64,000 bases of DNA from Allorhodopirellula heiligendammensis (GTDB lineage: Bacteria; Planctomycetota; Planctomycetia; Pirellulales; Pirellulaceae). Shown in pieces: positions 45,463 to 53,519 of the stretch; positions within the stretch are counted from its first letter, which is position 1; each line of letters begins with the position of its first letter. A program made the translations under genes and the position numbers. The DNA lies in assembly GCF_007860105.1 (NCBI RefSeq), contig NZ_SJPU01000002.1:1229739-1293738 (forward strand), read 5' to 3'. The notes under the pieces are model-generated. The model ran no database searches, was not told the origin of the DNA, and worked only from the letters and a program-made list of their open reading frames with translations.

Positions 45463-48015
45463 TTAGTTGTGCGAGCCATTGTTCGTCTCGTAGGGCCCGT
45501 GACCGTTGATTGAAGGAGAGGCCAGGTTCGCGACGGGGGCTTCGGCGAGGGGGGCTTCGGCGACAGGAGCTTTGGCGACGTTGGCGGATTGCTCGATGCT
45601 GCCCCGCCCGGAGACCATGACAGGTGTCCGCAGTGTCCCTCCGCGTGCGCCATTGTCCGCGGTCTTACGATAGTATCGATTCGTGTGCCGCGTGTAGCGG
45701 TAATAACCGTACCCTTTGTATCCGTCACTCGCACTCGACTCGTCGGAGTTATTGATCACAACGCCAATGATGCTTGCGCCCACGTTTCGCAAGATGTTAG
45801 CAGCCTCTTTGACGTTTGGCTTGCTTTTGCGACGAATCTTCAATGCGAGCACGACGCCGTCGACCATACTTGCCAAGATACTGGGGTCTGTTACGACGAG
45901 CAGAGGCGGCGTGTCCAAGACGATGTAATCGAACTCGTAGCGGAGCAAGTCCAGTAGTTCGCTCATTTCCGGCAGTGAGAGTGCCTCGGCTGGGTTCGCA
46001 GGAATGGGGCCTGAGGGCATCAGCTTTAACGTTGCCAGTGGCGTATCGTGGATCGCATCGACATGATCACAGGTGCCGTTGAGAACATCGGTCAGTCCCT
46101 GTTTCTCGGCGCTGCCAAAGTTATCGGTGATTTGGGGGCGGCGAAGGTCACAGTCGATCAGCAGCGTGCGTTTGCCGCTCTGGGCAATGCTACACGCCAA
46201 ATTTCCCGAAATTGTCGACTTGCCGTCGCCCGGCAAGGGGCTCGAAACCTGCAGGATTTTACCCGTCGGAACTCCCGCGAGTTCGAAGAAAATAGAGGTT
46301 CGACAGGAGCGAATCGCTTCGGCAGGCACCGACGATGGCGTGTGGACTACTGCTAAATGCGGGTCGAGTTCTTCGAACGGATTGGGGTTGTCGGGCTTGC
46401 CCTTGCGGACTTTACCCTTGAAGAATGGGACGTGCGTTAAGACGGGGGCGCCTACCGCTGCGATCACTTCATCGGGGTCGCGGAACGTGTTCGCGTTCTT
46501 TTCCAGCAGCAATGCTAAGCCCATTCCGACTGCGACACCCAGAAGCGCCCCAACGCTGAGCATCTTTGCCATGTTCGGCCCGATTCGGTAGGCACCGCTG
46601 GGTGCCCGCAGTTCGGACACACGCAGCCCCCCCTCTTCTTCCGTCAATTCGATCCGCGCCATCTGTTCCTCGAGTTGATTGCTCAGCTCGCGATTTCGCT
46701 CGATCTCACGTAGCAGGGCCATGTTCTCCTGTTCGTATTTTGCAAGTTTGATCGCTTCACTTTTCTCGGTGGTGACCTGGGCGTCGATCTCGGCAATCTG
46801 TTCCTTCAACAGATCGACTTCCGCCTTGGCAGCAATCAAGATGACATCCACGGATTCCTGGGCTCGCACGCCCGGGTCGATGCCCTCAACGCGGTTCTCG
46901 TCCATCAACTGGATGATCCGCTGGGTCTGTTCGGTGACGAGCCGAGTCAATTCGCTCTTCATCATCGTCAGCTCGGTATCGAGGGCTTTGACGGTCGGAT
47001 GCTGTTCGCCAAATTCGGCCGCGTACTTGTTTCGCTCGATCATCAACGGCACGAGCTTTTGATCTAATTCCAGCTGTTTCAACTCCGTATCGCTTTCACG
47101 CATGTCCTGGTTGAAGTGCGTCGCTTGGGGGATCGCAAACGTTCGGCCTACCAATTGGCCAATGATCGACAGACGCACCAGCGGGTCTTTGGCTTCTTTG
47201 GAGATTGTTTCAATGGCGGTCAACTCGACCGACCTTTGCCGCAATTCCTCAAACAGTTCGCTGCGGCGACCGGTGAGGTAGAGCTGTCGCTCGCGGTGTG
47301 GATTCACCGCGACGCCCTGTTCGTTCCAAACCAACGGTGCCTGGGTGCGAAAGTCGCGATACTGTTGCTCAAGCTTCGCCATCTTAGGCTGCAGTTGATC
47401 GGTCGCCACGGTGATCAGTCGCATCAATTCGCTACGTGAAGTTTTATGCTTCTCGGCGAACATTTTCTGCAGAGAGCTGCTGAACGACTTCACGGCCGCT
47501 TCACACAAATCGGGGTCCGTACCTTCGAAACTCAACGTGGCCACGAGCGAGGATGCTGACCGTGCGTCTTGCAGATCGGTATGGAATTTCAATGCGCTCG
47601 CTGACATCCCGGCAAAGCTCCCGGAGCGATTTTGAAATCGGTCGCGGAAGATCTCGAAACTCGGGTTTCTAAACGCATTCTCCATCACCGTGTCGCTGAA
47701 CAGTTGAGATCGCAGGATCTCCACCGAGGGCACCCCGCCCACAATATCGCCGGTCATGGTGTTGATCACCGCCGGGCGATTGGCCTCAAACATCAGTCGG
47801 GTCGACGACTGAAACGTTTCCGGGGTCTTCAGGTACATCAGTAGCCCGCCCACCAAGCCCAGCACTGCGGGGATCAGCACCGCCCAGCGATATCGCCACA
47901 CCGCCGCCAACATGTCGGTTGTTTCATGCTTACCCCCCTCCCAGGCAGGCGCATGAGTGGGATAAGACCCGACCGCAGTCGAGCGATCTGATTCCGGTTC
48001 TGGGATGACTTGCAT
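45463..48015 (-). CDS. Wzc-like polysaccharide co-polymerase and tyrosine autokinase
   Basis: An 850-residue inner-membrane protein that controls capsule or exopolysaccharide chain length and export. A first helix lies at 43-62 (RWAVLIPAVLGLVGGLLMYL), followed by the Wzz domain and long coiled coils up to about 480. A second helix (MLSVGALLGVAVGMGLALLL, about 483-503) leads to a cytoplasmic BY-kinase. This has Walker A SSPLPGDGKST (near 590), Walker A' LLIDCDLRRP (near 617) and Walker B YIVLDTPPLL (near 697), with a tyrosine cluster (YKGYGYYRYTRHTNRYYR, near 770) that is presumably autophosphorylated. After this, a short Ala/Pro/Val/Glu repeat tail (APVAEAPLAEAPVA) is encoded by imperfect 15-bp repeats. 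It is first gene of the operon with the exosortase and TPR genes. Confidence 0.92.
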   Translation of the reverse strand: MQVIPEPESDRSTAVGSYPTHAPAWEGGKHETTDMLAAVWRYRWAVLIPAVLGLVGGLLMYLKTPETFQSSTRLMFEANRPAVINTMTGDIVGGVPSVEILRSQLFSDTVMENAFRNPSFEIFRDRFQNRSGSFAGMSASALKFHTDLQDARSASSLVATLSFEGTDPDLCEAAVKSFSSSLQKMFAEKHKTSRSELMRLITVATDQLQPKMAKLEQQYRDFRTQAPLVWNEQGVAVNPHRERQLYLTGRRSELFEELRQRSVELTAIETISKEAKDPLVRLSIIGQLVGRTFAIPQATHFNQDMRESDTELKQLELDQKLVPLMIERNKYAAEFGEQHPTVKALDTELTMMKSELTRLVTEQTQRIIQLMDENRVEGIDPGVRAQESVDVILIAAKAEVDLLKEQIAEIDAQVTTEKSEAIKLAKYEQENMALLREIERNRELSNQLEEQMARIELTEEEGGLRVSELRAPSGAYRIGPNMAKMLSVGALLGVAVGMGLALLLEKNANTFRDPDEVIAAVGAPVLTHVPFFKGKVRKGKPDNPNPFEELDPHLAVVHTPSSVPAEAIRSCRTSIFFELAGVPTGKILQVSSPLPGDGKSTISGNLACSIAQSGKRTLLIDCDLRRPQITDNFGSAEKQGLTDVLNGTCDHVDAIHDTPLATLKLMPSGPIPANPAEALSLPEMSELLDLLRYEFDYIVLDTPPLLVVTDPSILASMVDGVVLALKIRRKSKPNVKEAANILRNVGASIIGVVINNSDESSASDGYKGYGYYRYTRHTNRYYRKTADNGARGGTLRTPVMVSGRGSIEQSANVAKAPVAEAPLAEAPVANLASPSINGHGPYETNNGSHN

Positions 48016-48333
48016 GGGTCGTGACAGTTATTGGAAGTCTCTGGGGAAATGGGCGAAATCTGATTGGGAAAACAGATCGGATTCCATTCCATGTACCTAA
48101 GTGTAGGAATTAAAATGCGTTCGGGCGAGAAAAAGCTCCAGCATTACACTCAATCGGCTGCTGTCGCCCATATAAACCACCCAAACCGACCGCTAAGTAT
48201 GTCGTCGGCGTCTGCGGCGAGCCTGCCTTAGTGTTCTGCTTCCCAGGAGCTGCCCCATGTTCTAAATGCGCCTCCCAAGCGTTATTGTGGGAACAAATTA
48301 CTGTTCCACCTTTTCTTTGAACGAACTCAAAAC
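48016..48333. promoter_or_regulatory. 318-bp divergent intergenic region before pyrH and the Wzc-like operon
   Basis: Promoters of both divergent units should lie here. The only clear structure is the inverted repeat at 48288-48309 (reported separately). No small gene was found. Confidence 0.4.
48288..48309 (+). promoter_or_regulatory. Inverted repeat before pyrH, candidate operator or attenuator
   Basis: GGAACA, AATTAC, TGTTCC is a perfect six-base inverted repeat (48290-48307) that extends to GTG/CAC outside, with one extra G on the left. It is followed by CTTTTCTTT and ends 24 bases before the GTG start of pyrH. GAAC/GTTC halves recall some LexA-type sites, but the spacing is larger than in the Bacillus site, so a repressor cannot be named. 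Confidence 0.4.
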
Positions 48334-49086
48334 GTGTCTGAACCCGCTGACCTAAGATATCGCCGCGTGATTTTGAAACTCAGTGGCGAGAGTTTGGCTG
48401 AATCTGGAAAACGTGGGATCAGCGGCACCGAGATGGCCACGATCTCCGGCCAGATCAAACTGGCCCACGCATCCGGCTGCCAGATCGCGGTTGTCAACGG
48501 CGGGGGAAACATCCTCCGCGGGGCGCAGTTCTCCGGTGCCAACGCGACCGTTGGCGAGGCCACCGCGCACTACATGGGGATGCTGGCCACGGTGATCAAC
48601 TCGTTGGCATTGCAAGATGCGCTCGAAGCCATTGGGCTGCCGACCCGTGTGATGAGCGCCTTACCGGTAGACAAGGTCGCTGAAAAATTCATCCGCCGGC
48701 GGGCGATTCGTCATCTCGAAAAGGGTCGCGTGGTGATTCTGTCGGGTGGCATCGGATGCCCCTTCGTGACCACCGATACCGCCGCTGCGCAGCGCGCCCT
48801 GGAACTCGATGCCGACGTCATCTTGAAGGCGACGCGCGTGGACGGGGTCTACAGCGACGACCCTGAAATCAACCCCCATGCCGTACTCTACGATCAACTC
48901 AGCTACCAAGACGTGCTCACTAAGAAACTACGGGTCATGGATGCCACGGCCATCGCTCTGTGCAACGAACATCGAAAACCGATTTTAGTGTTTAATTTCA
49001 AACGCGAAGGTAACATCGTGCGTGCCGTTCGCGGCGAAACCGTGGGCACCTGGATTGGCCAACCCAGTGATTCGCAAACTCAATAG
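48334..49086 (+). CDS. pyrH: UMP kinase
   Basis: A 250-residue amino-acid-kinase-fold enzyme that converts UMP to UDP, the entry to pyrimidine nucleotide synthesis. Conserved blocks: [11 protein letters not shown] (residues 12-22), then [13 protein letters not shown] for the phosphate, and [31 protein letters not shown], the uridylate and effector region typical of bacterial hexameric UMP kinases. The start is a GTG at 48334, followed directly by the conserved core with no room for an upstream ATG in frame. It forms a unit with frr, 33 bp downstream. Confidence 0.95.
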   Translation: MSEPADLRYRRVILKLSGESLAESGKRGISGTEMATISGQIKLAHASGCQIAVVNGGGNILRGAQFSGANATVGEATAHYMGMLATVINSLALQDALEAIGLPTRVMSALPVDKVAEKFIRRRAIRHLEKGRVVILSGGIGCPFVTTDTAAAQRALELDADVILKATRVDGVYSDDPEINPHAVLYDQLSYQDVLTKKLRVMDATAIALCNEHRKPILVFNFKREGNIVRAVRGETVGTWIGQPSDSQTQ

Positions 49087-49119
49087 CCTTGAATTCCACC
49101 TCTGCAGGAGACGATTGAT

Positions 49120-49680
49120 ATGACCAGCGATGAAATAATGATGGACACCGAAGAGCGGATGGAAAAAGCCGTCTCTGTGCTTTCGAACAACTTGGCAGGC
49201 GTCCGTACCGGCCGAGCCAACCCCGGTTTAGTGGAATCGATCAAAGTCGAAGTCTACGGCTCGTTCACGCCGCTGAAGCAACTCGCGTCGATTGGCACCC
49301 CCGAGCCGCAGCAGATCTTGATCCGGCCCTACGACGCCACCACCATCAAGGAGATCGAGAAGGCCCTGGTAGCAGGCGATCTGGGATTGAACCCCCAAAA
49401 TGATGGCCGCGTGATCCGGCTCAACGTCCCACCGCTGTCGACCGAAGTTCGCAAGAAAATGGTGGCCCGTATCAAGGAACTCGGTGAGGAAGCCAAAATT
49501 TCGATTCGCAACATCCGGCGTGACGCAAACAAGGCTGCCGATCTCGCCGAGAAAGACAACGAAATGACCGAGGACGATCGCGACCGCTGCAAGGAACAGG
49601 TCCAAGAGTTAACAAAGAAGTACGAGACGACAGTCAATGATTCCGCAAAAGCACGCGAAACAGAAGTGCTGGAGGCATAG
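49120..49680 (+). CDS. frr: Ribosome recycling factor
   Basis: A 186-residue protein that splits ribosomes from mRNA after termination together with EF-G. Family blocks seen: MEKAVSVLSNNLAGVRTGRANPGLVESIKVEVYG near the N-terminus, then QLASIGTPEPQQILIRPYD and the C-terminal helix region IRRDANKAADLAEKDNEMTEDDRDRCKEQVQELTKKYE. Length is normal for the family. A strong AGGAG lies upstream of the ATG. Its order after pyrH is the usual bacterial arrangement. The next gene starts 5 bp after the stop. Confidence 0.97.
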   Translation: MTSDEIMMDTEERMEKAVSVLSNNLAGVRTGRANPGLVESIKVEVYGSFTPLKQLASIGTPEPQQILIRPYDATTIKEIEKALVAGDLGLNPQNDGRVIRLNVPPLSTEVRKKMVARIKELGEEAKISIRNIRRDANKAADLAEKDNEMTEDDRDRCKEQVQELTKKYETTVNDSAKARETEVLEA

Positions 49681-49685
49681 CCAAC

Positions 49686-51146
49686 GTGCCCCAAACGGTG
49701 CAGTGCCCGCAGTGTCAAACTGCTGTCGATGTTCGCAAAGCTGCTGGGGGTAATCGCATTGATTGTCCCTATTGCGGACAGTCCTTCATCGTGCCTGGGG
49801 TGGGCGATGCTCCCAGCGGGACGTCTGCAGGGGCGCTGGGAGCATCCACCTCGTCGAATTTGGATGATGACGACGACGATTGGCTGAACCTGGGCGATTT
49901 GCCACCTGTGCCCCCGGTAACGCCAAACTTCGCCGGGGTTCCCGGCGAGGTTAGTCAACCGGACGACCCGGACCCGCTGGCGGACTTTCCCGCCGCGGCG
50001 GATACCTGGGACGAAGACCGTCTGCCGACTGAGAAAGAGGACGATCTGGGGAGCACGTTTGACGAGCGGCCGGCGGGAACGAATTCCGACGGGCAGAAGA
50101 TCGAGTACCAAACCGAATATCGAGTCCGCTGCCCCACCTGCGGTACTCAAAACGACGTCACAGCAAAACAGGCCGGTAAACAAATCCGCTGCCGTGACTG
50201 TTTCACCATGGTGCGAGTGCCGAAGCCACCGCGGGTGGCGCGAAAAGTTCAAATCGATATGACCGAGGCCCCTGCATTTCAGTTCACGCCGCTGAAAGAT
50301 GCCGCTGATCGGCCAGCAGATCCTTTTCGGAAATCCGCCAACGAGTACCTGGAAGCTGCGTCCAAAACGGAGAAAGCGGAACCGAAGCCAGATCTCGATG
50401 TCCCTCGGATCCGTGATTGGGCGCGCGCGGTGTTCGGCATCTTTACACAGATTGGCGTCGTCGCGCACTGGTTGATTCTCTCTGCCATCGCGTCGGTGGT
50501 GGCGTTCTTTGTGCTGAGCATCGACTCCGACATGCTCGTGGTCGGTCTGTACGCCGCTGGCGCGTTCTTTGGGGCGATCGTGCTCGCGTGTGGATTCACG
50601 ATCATGCAATCGATCGCCAATGAGGAAGAATCCGTTGATGACTGGCCGATTACGCTTGAGCCGATGGAATGGCTGGCGCCGACGGTGTTCTGTTTCGCTG
50701 CGGCGGGTCTGGCCTATGGGCCTGGATTTTTCATCGGCTACATGACGTTTGGCCCCTCCCTGACGACCGTGTGCATGGCGATGATTTCCACGTTTTTGAT
50801 CTTCCCATTCGTGCTGCTTTCGATGCTCGATATGCAGACCGTCTTCATGCCATTCTCGCCGGACGTGGGCCGCAGCGTCACGCGATGCGAGGAAGCTTGG
50901 GGTGGGTTTTACTTCTCGTCGGGAGTTGTGTTTTTCTTCACATTTCTGATCTTCGCATTCGCGAGCCTGTTTCCGGCGCCCCTGGCGGCCGTGATCGGTA
51001 TTTTTGTGGGTGTCGCAGCTGAATTTATTTACTTTGCCATGCTTGGCCGACTCGCTCATGCGATTGGCCAGAGTGTCAACGCGGACGCGAAGGTCAACAA
51101 CATCGACCAAGAGCGACAGCGCGAGCGAGATCGCCAGTCCAAGTAA
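49686..51146 (+). CDS. Zinc-ribbon and multi-pass membrane protein
   Basis: A 486-residue protein with two zinc ribbons. One is at the N-terminus (Cys7, Cys10, Cys27, Cys30: VQCPQC and IDCPYCGQSF). The other is near 150-175 (RCPTCGTQNDVTAKQAG, then RCRDCFTMVRVP). Between them lies an acidic, Gly/Asp/Pro-rich linker of about 100 residues. From about 255 the protein has five or six membrane helices (HWLILSAIASVVAFFVLSI and others), with a short charged tail. The protein is typical of Planctomycetes MJ0042-type zinc-ribbon membrane proteins, of unknown function. The GTG start at 49686 has a GGAGG inside the end of frr, ten bases upstream, so it is probably coupled to frr. Confidence 0.75.
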   Translation: MPQTVQCPQCQTAVDVRKAAGGNRIDCPYCGQSFIVPGVGDAPSGTSAGALGASTSSNLDDDDDDWLNLGDLPPVPPVTPNFAGVPGEVSQPDDPDPLADFPAAADTWDEDRLPTEKEDDLGSTFDERPAGTNSDGQKIEYQTEYRVRCPTCGTQNDVTAKQAGKQIRCRDCFTMVRVPKPPRVARKVQIDMTEAPAFQFTPLKDAADRPADPFRKSANEYLEAASKTEKAEPKPDLDVPRIRDWARAVFGIFTQIGVVAHWLILSAIASVVAFFVLSIDSDMLVVGLYAAGAFFGAIVLACGFTIMQSIANEEESVDDWPITLEPMEWLAPTVFCFAAAGLAYGPGFFIGYMTFGPSLTTVCMAMISTFLIFPFVLLSMLDMQTVFMPFSPDVGRSVTRCEEAWGGFYFSSGVVFFFTFLIFAFASLFPAPLAAVIGIFVGVAAEFIYFAMLGRLAHAIGQSVNADAKVNNIDQERQRERDRQSK

Positions 51147-51554
51147 ATCGCCGCTCTGGCGGGGCGAGCGGAGTTCGAAAAGGGGCTTCCACGTCCGCCC
51201 GTAGGCTTAGTCCATCGCTCCGCCCATCGCTGGGCGGCCGAGTCGACAACGCCACCGATACGCGCTCCCCGAGTGACCTGCTATGGTGGACGGACGTTAC
51301 AGAGACATGCATGAGATTCGCCACCGGATCGATTTTTGAATCGACTGGGCGACAGCGAATGAATCAACCGCTTCGCTGCGTTCGCCAGCACACGGATTTC
51401 ACCGTCTGGCGAGGGTAGCTTCCCTGGATTCGGCGCGTTTTATTCTTTCGCTTTCGCGAGGCGGCGAAATGCTGTCGCGACTGGGTACGCGGATTGCTCG
51501 CAACTCCTTCGCTATGGACCTGTCCCGATTCTTCCTCCATCAACCGGAAACATC
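51147..51554. other. 408-bp intergenic stretch with a weak hairpin
   Basis: Between the zinc-ribbon gene and sodA, both on plus. A GC-rich hairpin (CCGCCCA, TCGC, TGGGCGG at 51220-51237) may end the upstream transcript, though no T run follows. The remainder should contain the sodA promoter, but no defined site was recognised. Confidence 0.4.
51220..51237 (+). terminator. Possible terminator hairpin after the zinc-ribbon gene
   Basis: Seven-base perfect stem CCGCCCA/TGGGCGG with loop TCGC. No T tract follows, so only weak support for termination. Confidence 0.3.
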
Positions 51555-52178
51555 ATGGCTTACGCCCTTCCTGAATTACCTTACGCCTACGACGCACTCG
51601 AGCCCAGCATTGACGCTCGGACCATGGAAATTCACCATACCAAGCATCACAACGCCTACATTACCAAGGTCAACGCTGCCCTGGAGGGCACCGATCTGGC
51701 TTCGAAACCGATTGAAGACGTGATCTCGGACCTGTCGGCAGTTCCTGCCGATAAACGCGGCGCTGTTCGTAACAACGGTGGCGGACATGCTAATCACTCG
51801 CTGTTCTGGACCGTGATGGGTCCCGGCAAGGGCGGCAGTCCCACGGGCGAACTCGCTGCCGCCATCGATGCCGCTTGCGGATCCTTTGACCAGTTCAAAG
51901 AGCAGTTTGCGAATGCTGGAGCGACTCAGTTTGGCAGCGGTTGGGCGTGGCTGTACGTTGCCGATGGTAAACTGAAGGTCGGTAGCACCGCCAACCAAGA
52001 CAACCCACTGATGGGTGAAGCGGTTGCCGGGATCGCAGGCACTCCCATCCTGGGATTGGATGTCTGGGAGCATGCCTACTACCTGCATTACCAAAATCGC
52101 CGCCCCGATTACATCACCGCCTTCTTCGATGTCGTCGACTGGGACGCGGTAGCCGCGCGTTTTGCCGCCGCTAAGTAG
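51555..52178 (+). CDS. sodA: Superoxide dismutase, Mn/Fe family (Mn-type signature)
   Basis: A 207-residue cytoplasmic enzyme that dismutates superoxide. The four metal ligands lie in [10 protein letters not shown] (first His), [12 protein letters not shown] (second His) and [11 protein letters not shown] (Asp and third His). The [11 protein letters not shown] and [11 protein letters not shown] wording is that of the Mn-preferring or cambialistic group rather than the strictly iron group, which usually has a Gln-containing variant in the second motif. The ATG at 51555 is preceded by GGAA. A hairpin at 52203 probably ends the transcript. It is a single-gene unit. Confidence 0.95.
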   Translation: MAYALPELPYAYDALEPSIDARTMEIHHTKHHNAYITKVNAALEGTDLASKPIEDVISDLSAVPADKRGAVRNNGGGHANHSLFWTVMGPGKGGSPTGELAAAIDAACGSFDQFKEQFANAGATQFGSGWAWLYVADGKLKVGSTANQDNPLMGEAVAGIAGTPILGLDVWEHAYYLHYQNRRPDYITAFFDVVDWDAVAARFAAAK

Positions 52179-52202
52179 AGTTGCGGAGCGATTGCTGTTT
52201 CG

Positions 52203-52228
52203 TCGGAAGGGACGGTCGTCCCTTCCGA
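52203..52228 (+). terminator. Hairpin after sodA
   Basis: TCGGAAGGGACG, two bases, CGTCCCTTCCGA: a perfect 12-base inverted repeat 25 bp after the sodA stop. It is followed by GATTGCTTTCTC rather than a full T run. Probably a terminator or mRNA end-protecting hairpin for sodA. Confidence 0.6.
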
Positions 52229-52305
52229 GATTGCTTTCTCTCCTCTGAGACCGGTTTGCACGCTCGGGACAATCGTCTCGAGGCACTTCTTGAACCAGCC
52301 CCATC

Positions 52306-53346
52306 ATGACAGACTTCTTGCATTTGCTGCGGGCGCTGGTTCGCGAACCCTCCGTCGTTGGCATGGAGGACGCTTTCTTTCGCGTACTGCGCCGGGAACT
52401 CGAAGAGTTTCCAGTTCGGGTGACGCGCTATCACGGGCTGCTCGTCGCCCAGGGCAGCGAGCCCGAGAGCATGTACCTGTCGGCACATGTCGATCGCCAC
52501 GGTCTGATGTGCACGGGCCCCAACGAGTTTCAGTATGCCGCGTTCATTGCTGGAAATCGCGGTGAACTGAACGGTGATTCGATCTCCGAGCAGTTCATGG
52601 AAACGATCGCGGGACGTTTTCATGGGCAGCGTGTCCAAGCACACACACCTTACGCGGGTTCGTACCTCGGCCAGGGCAAGATTATCCAATCATATATTTG
52701 CCCCCGTCGCAAGAATCTAATTTTCGAACTTGATGGCTTGGACTTTCTCCAGCCCGGCACGCCGGTGGCGTTTCTAGACCGGTTGAAGGAGGCCGACGGC
52801 TATATCTCGGCGCAGCTCGACAACGTCGTCTCGGTGGCGATAATGATCGAGTTGATCCGGCTTGGCTTTCAAGGAACCGCGTTGTTCACCGCTGGCGAGG
52901 AAGCCGGCCGAAGCTGGCGATTTGCAGCGGAATGGTTTCAGCGTCACAACGTGAAAACCGATCGGTTAATCGTGCTCGATACCAGCCCCTTTCCGACCCT
53001 TGATGATTTGGATGCGCAAGATGTCGTCCTGCGGCATCGTGATTCCAATGGGGAGTTCGATGCCAAACTGACTGACGAGCTGCAGCAAAAGTGTGAGCAA
53101 CTCGGCGTGACCTACCGCTATAAGGACGTCTACATCGAGCAACTCAATCGCACTCGCGAGAAACCGATGTCGCTCGGTCGCACCGAATTGGGGCGACTGA
53201 TCCAAGCTTCTGCGGGCGAGATTGGGGGAACCACGCTGCAGCTTCCCACCTCGTCCTATCACACCCAGCTGGAGACAGGGAAGCTGTCCAGCGTGCATGC
53301 CATGATCGGTTTGCTCAGCTCGTTGAGCAAGCCGAAAACCGCATAG
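52306..53346 (+). CDS. Peptidase, M42-like (glutamyl aminopeptidase/DeoB-type fold)
   Basis: A 346-residue cytoplasmic metallopeptidase. The dinuclear zinc set of the M42/M20 co-catalytic group can be followed: His61 and Asp63 in LSAHVDRHG, the bridging Asp in SAQLDNVVSV, the general base Glu-Glu in FTAGEEAGRS, the Asp in IVLDTSPFP, and a C-terminal His in TSSYHTQLE. The family trims peptides or removes N-terminal residues in oligomeric shells. Length is normal. It lies 127 bp after sodA but behind a hairpin, so it is probably its own unit. A tandem repeat follows at 53366. Confidence 0.85.
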   Translation: MTDFLHLLRALVREPSVVGMEDAFFRVLRRELEEFPVRVTRYHGLLVAQGSEPESMYLSAHVDRHGLMCTGPNEFQYAAFIAGNRGELNGDSISEQFMETIAGRFHGQRVQAHTPYAGSYLGQGKIIQSYICPRRKNLIFELDGLDFLQPGTPVAFLDRLKEADGYISAQLDNVVSVAIMIELIRLGFQGTALFTAGEEAGRSWRFAAEWFQRHNVKTDRLIVLDTSPFPTLDDLDAQDVVLRHRDSNGEFDAKLTDELQQKCEQLGVTYRYKDVYIEQLNRTREKPMSLGRTELGRLIQASAGEIGGTTLQLPTSSYHTQLETGKLSSVHAMIGLLSSLSKPKTA

Positions 53347-53365
53347 CGATACTTCGTGGCGCACG

Positions 53366-53467
53366 CTCCCATTCGGGGAACGCCCTCCCATTCGGGAATC
53401 GCCCTCCCGTTCGGGGAACGCCCTCCCGTTCGGGGAACGCCCTCCCGTTCGGGATGCGCCCTCCCAT
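53366..53467. repeat. Tandem repeat of 19-bp units after the M42 gene
   Basis: Five 19-bp units starting CTCCC(A/G)TTCGGG at 53366, 53385, 53404, 53423 and 53442, then a 7-bp partial. Units 3 and 4 are identical (CTCCCGTTCGGGGAACGCC). Each unit can form a small hairpin (CGTTC-GGG-GAACG, or ATTC-GG-GAAT in unit 2, where both arms changed). It lies in the convergent gap between the peptidase gene (ends 53346) and the oxidoreductase gene (ends 53520). Confidence 0.9.
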
Positions 53468-53519
53468 CTCAATTGCTCAGCACCCTCGCTGCGTCCGTTC
53501 TGATCGGTTTGCGGGGACT

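Noticed and set aside
49329..51110. 593-codon open frame on the minus strand
   Set aside because: It lies antisense to frr and the zinc-ribbon gene, has Arg/His-rich low-complexity sequence and no family features; it arises from G+C-biased codons.
51576..52364. 262-codon minus-strand frame
   Set aside because: Antisense to sodA, which is certain.
53366..53467. CRISPR array
   Set aside because: The units are directly adjacent 19-mers without unique spacers and no cas gene is nearby.
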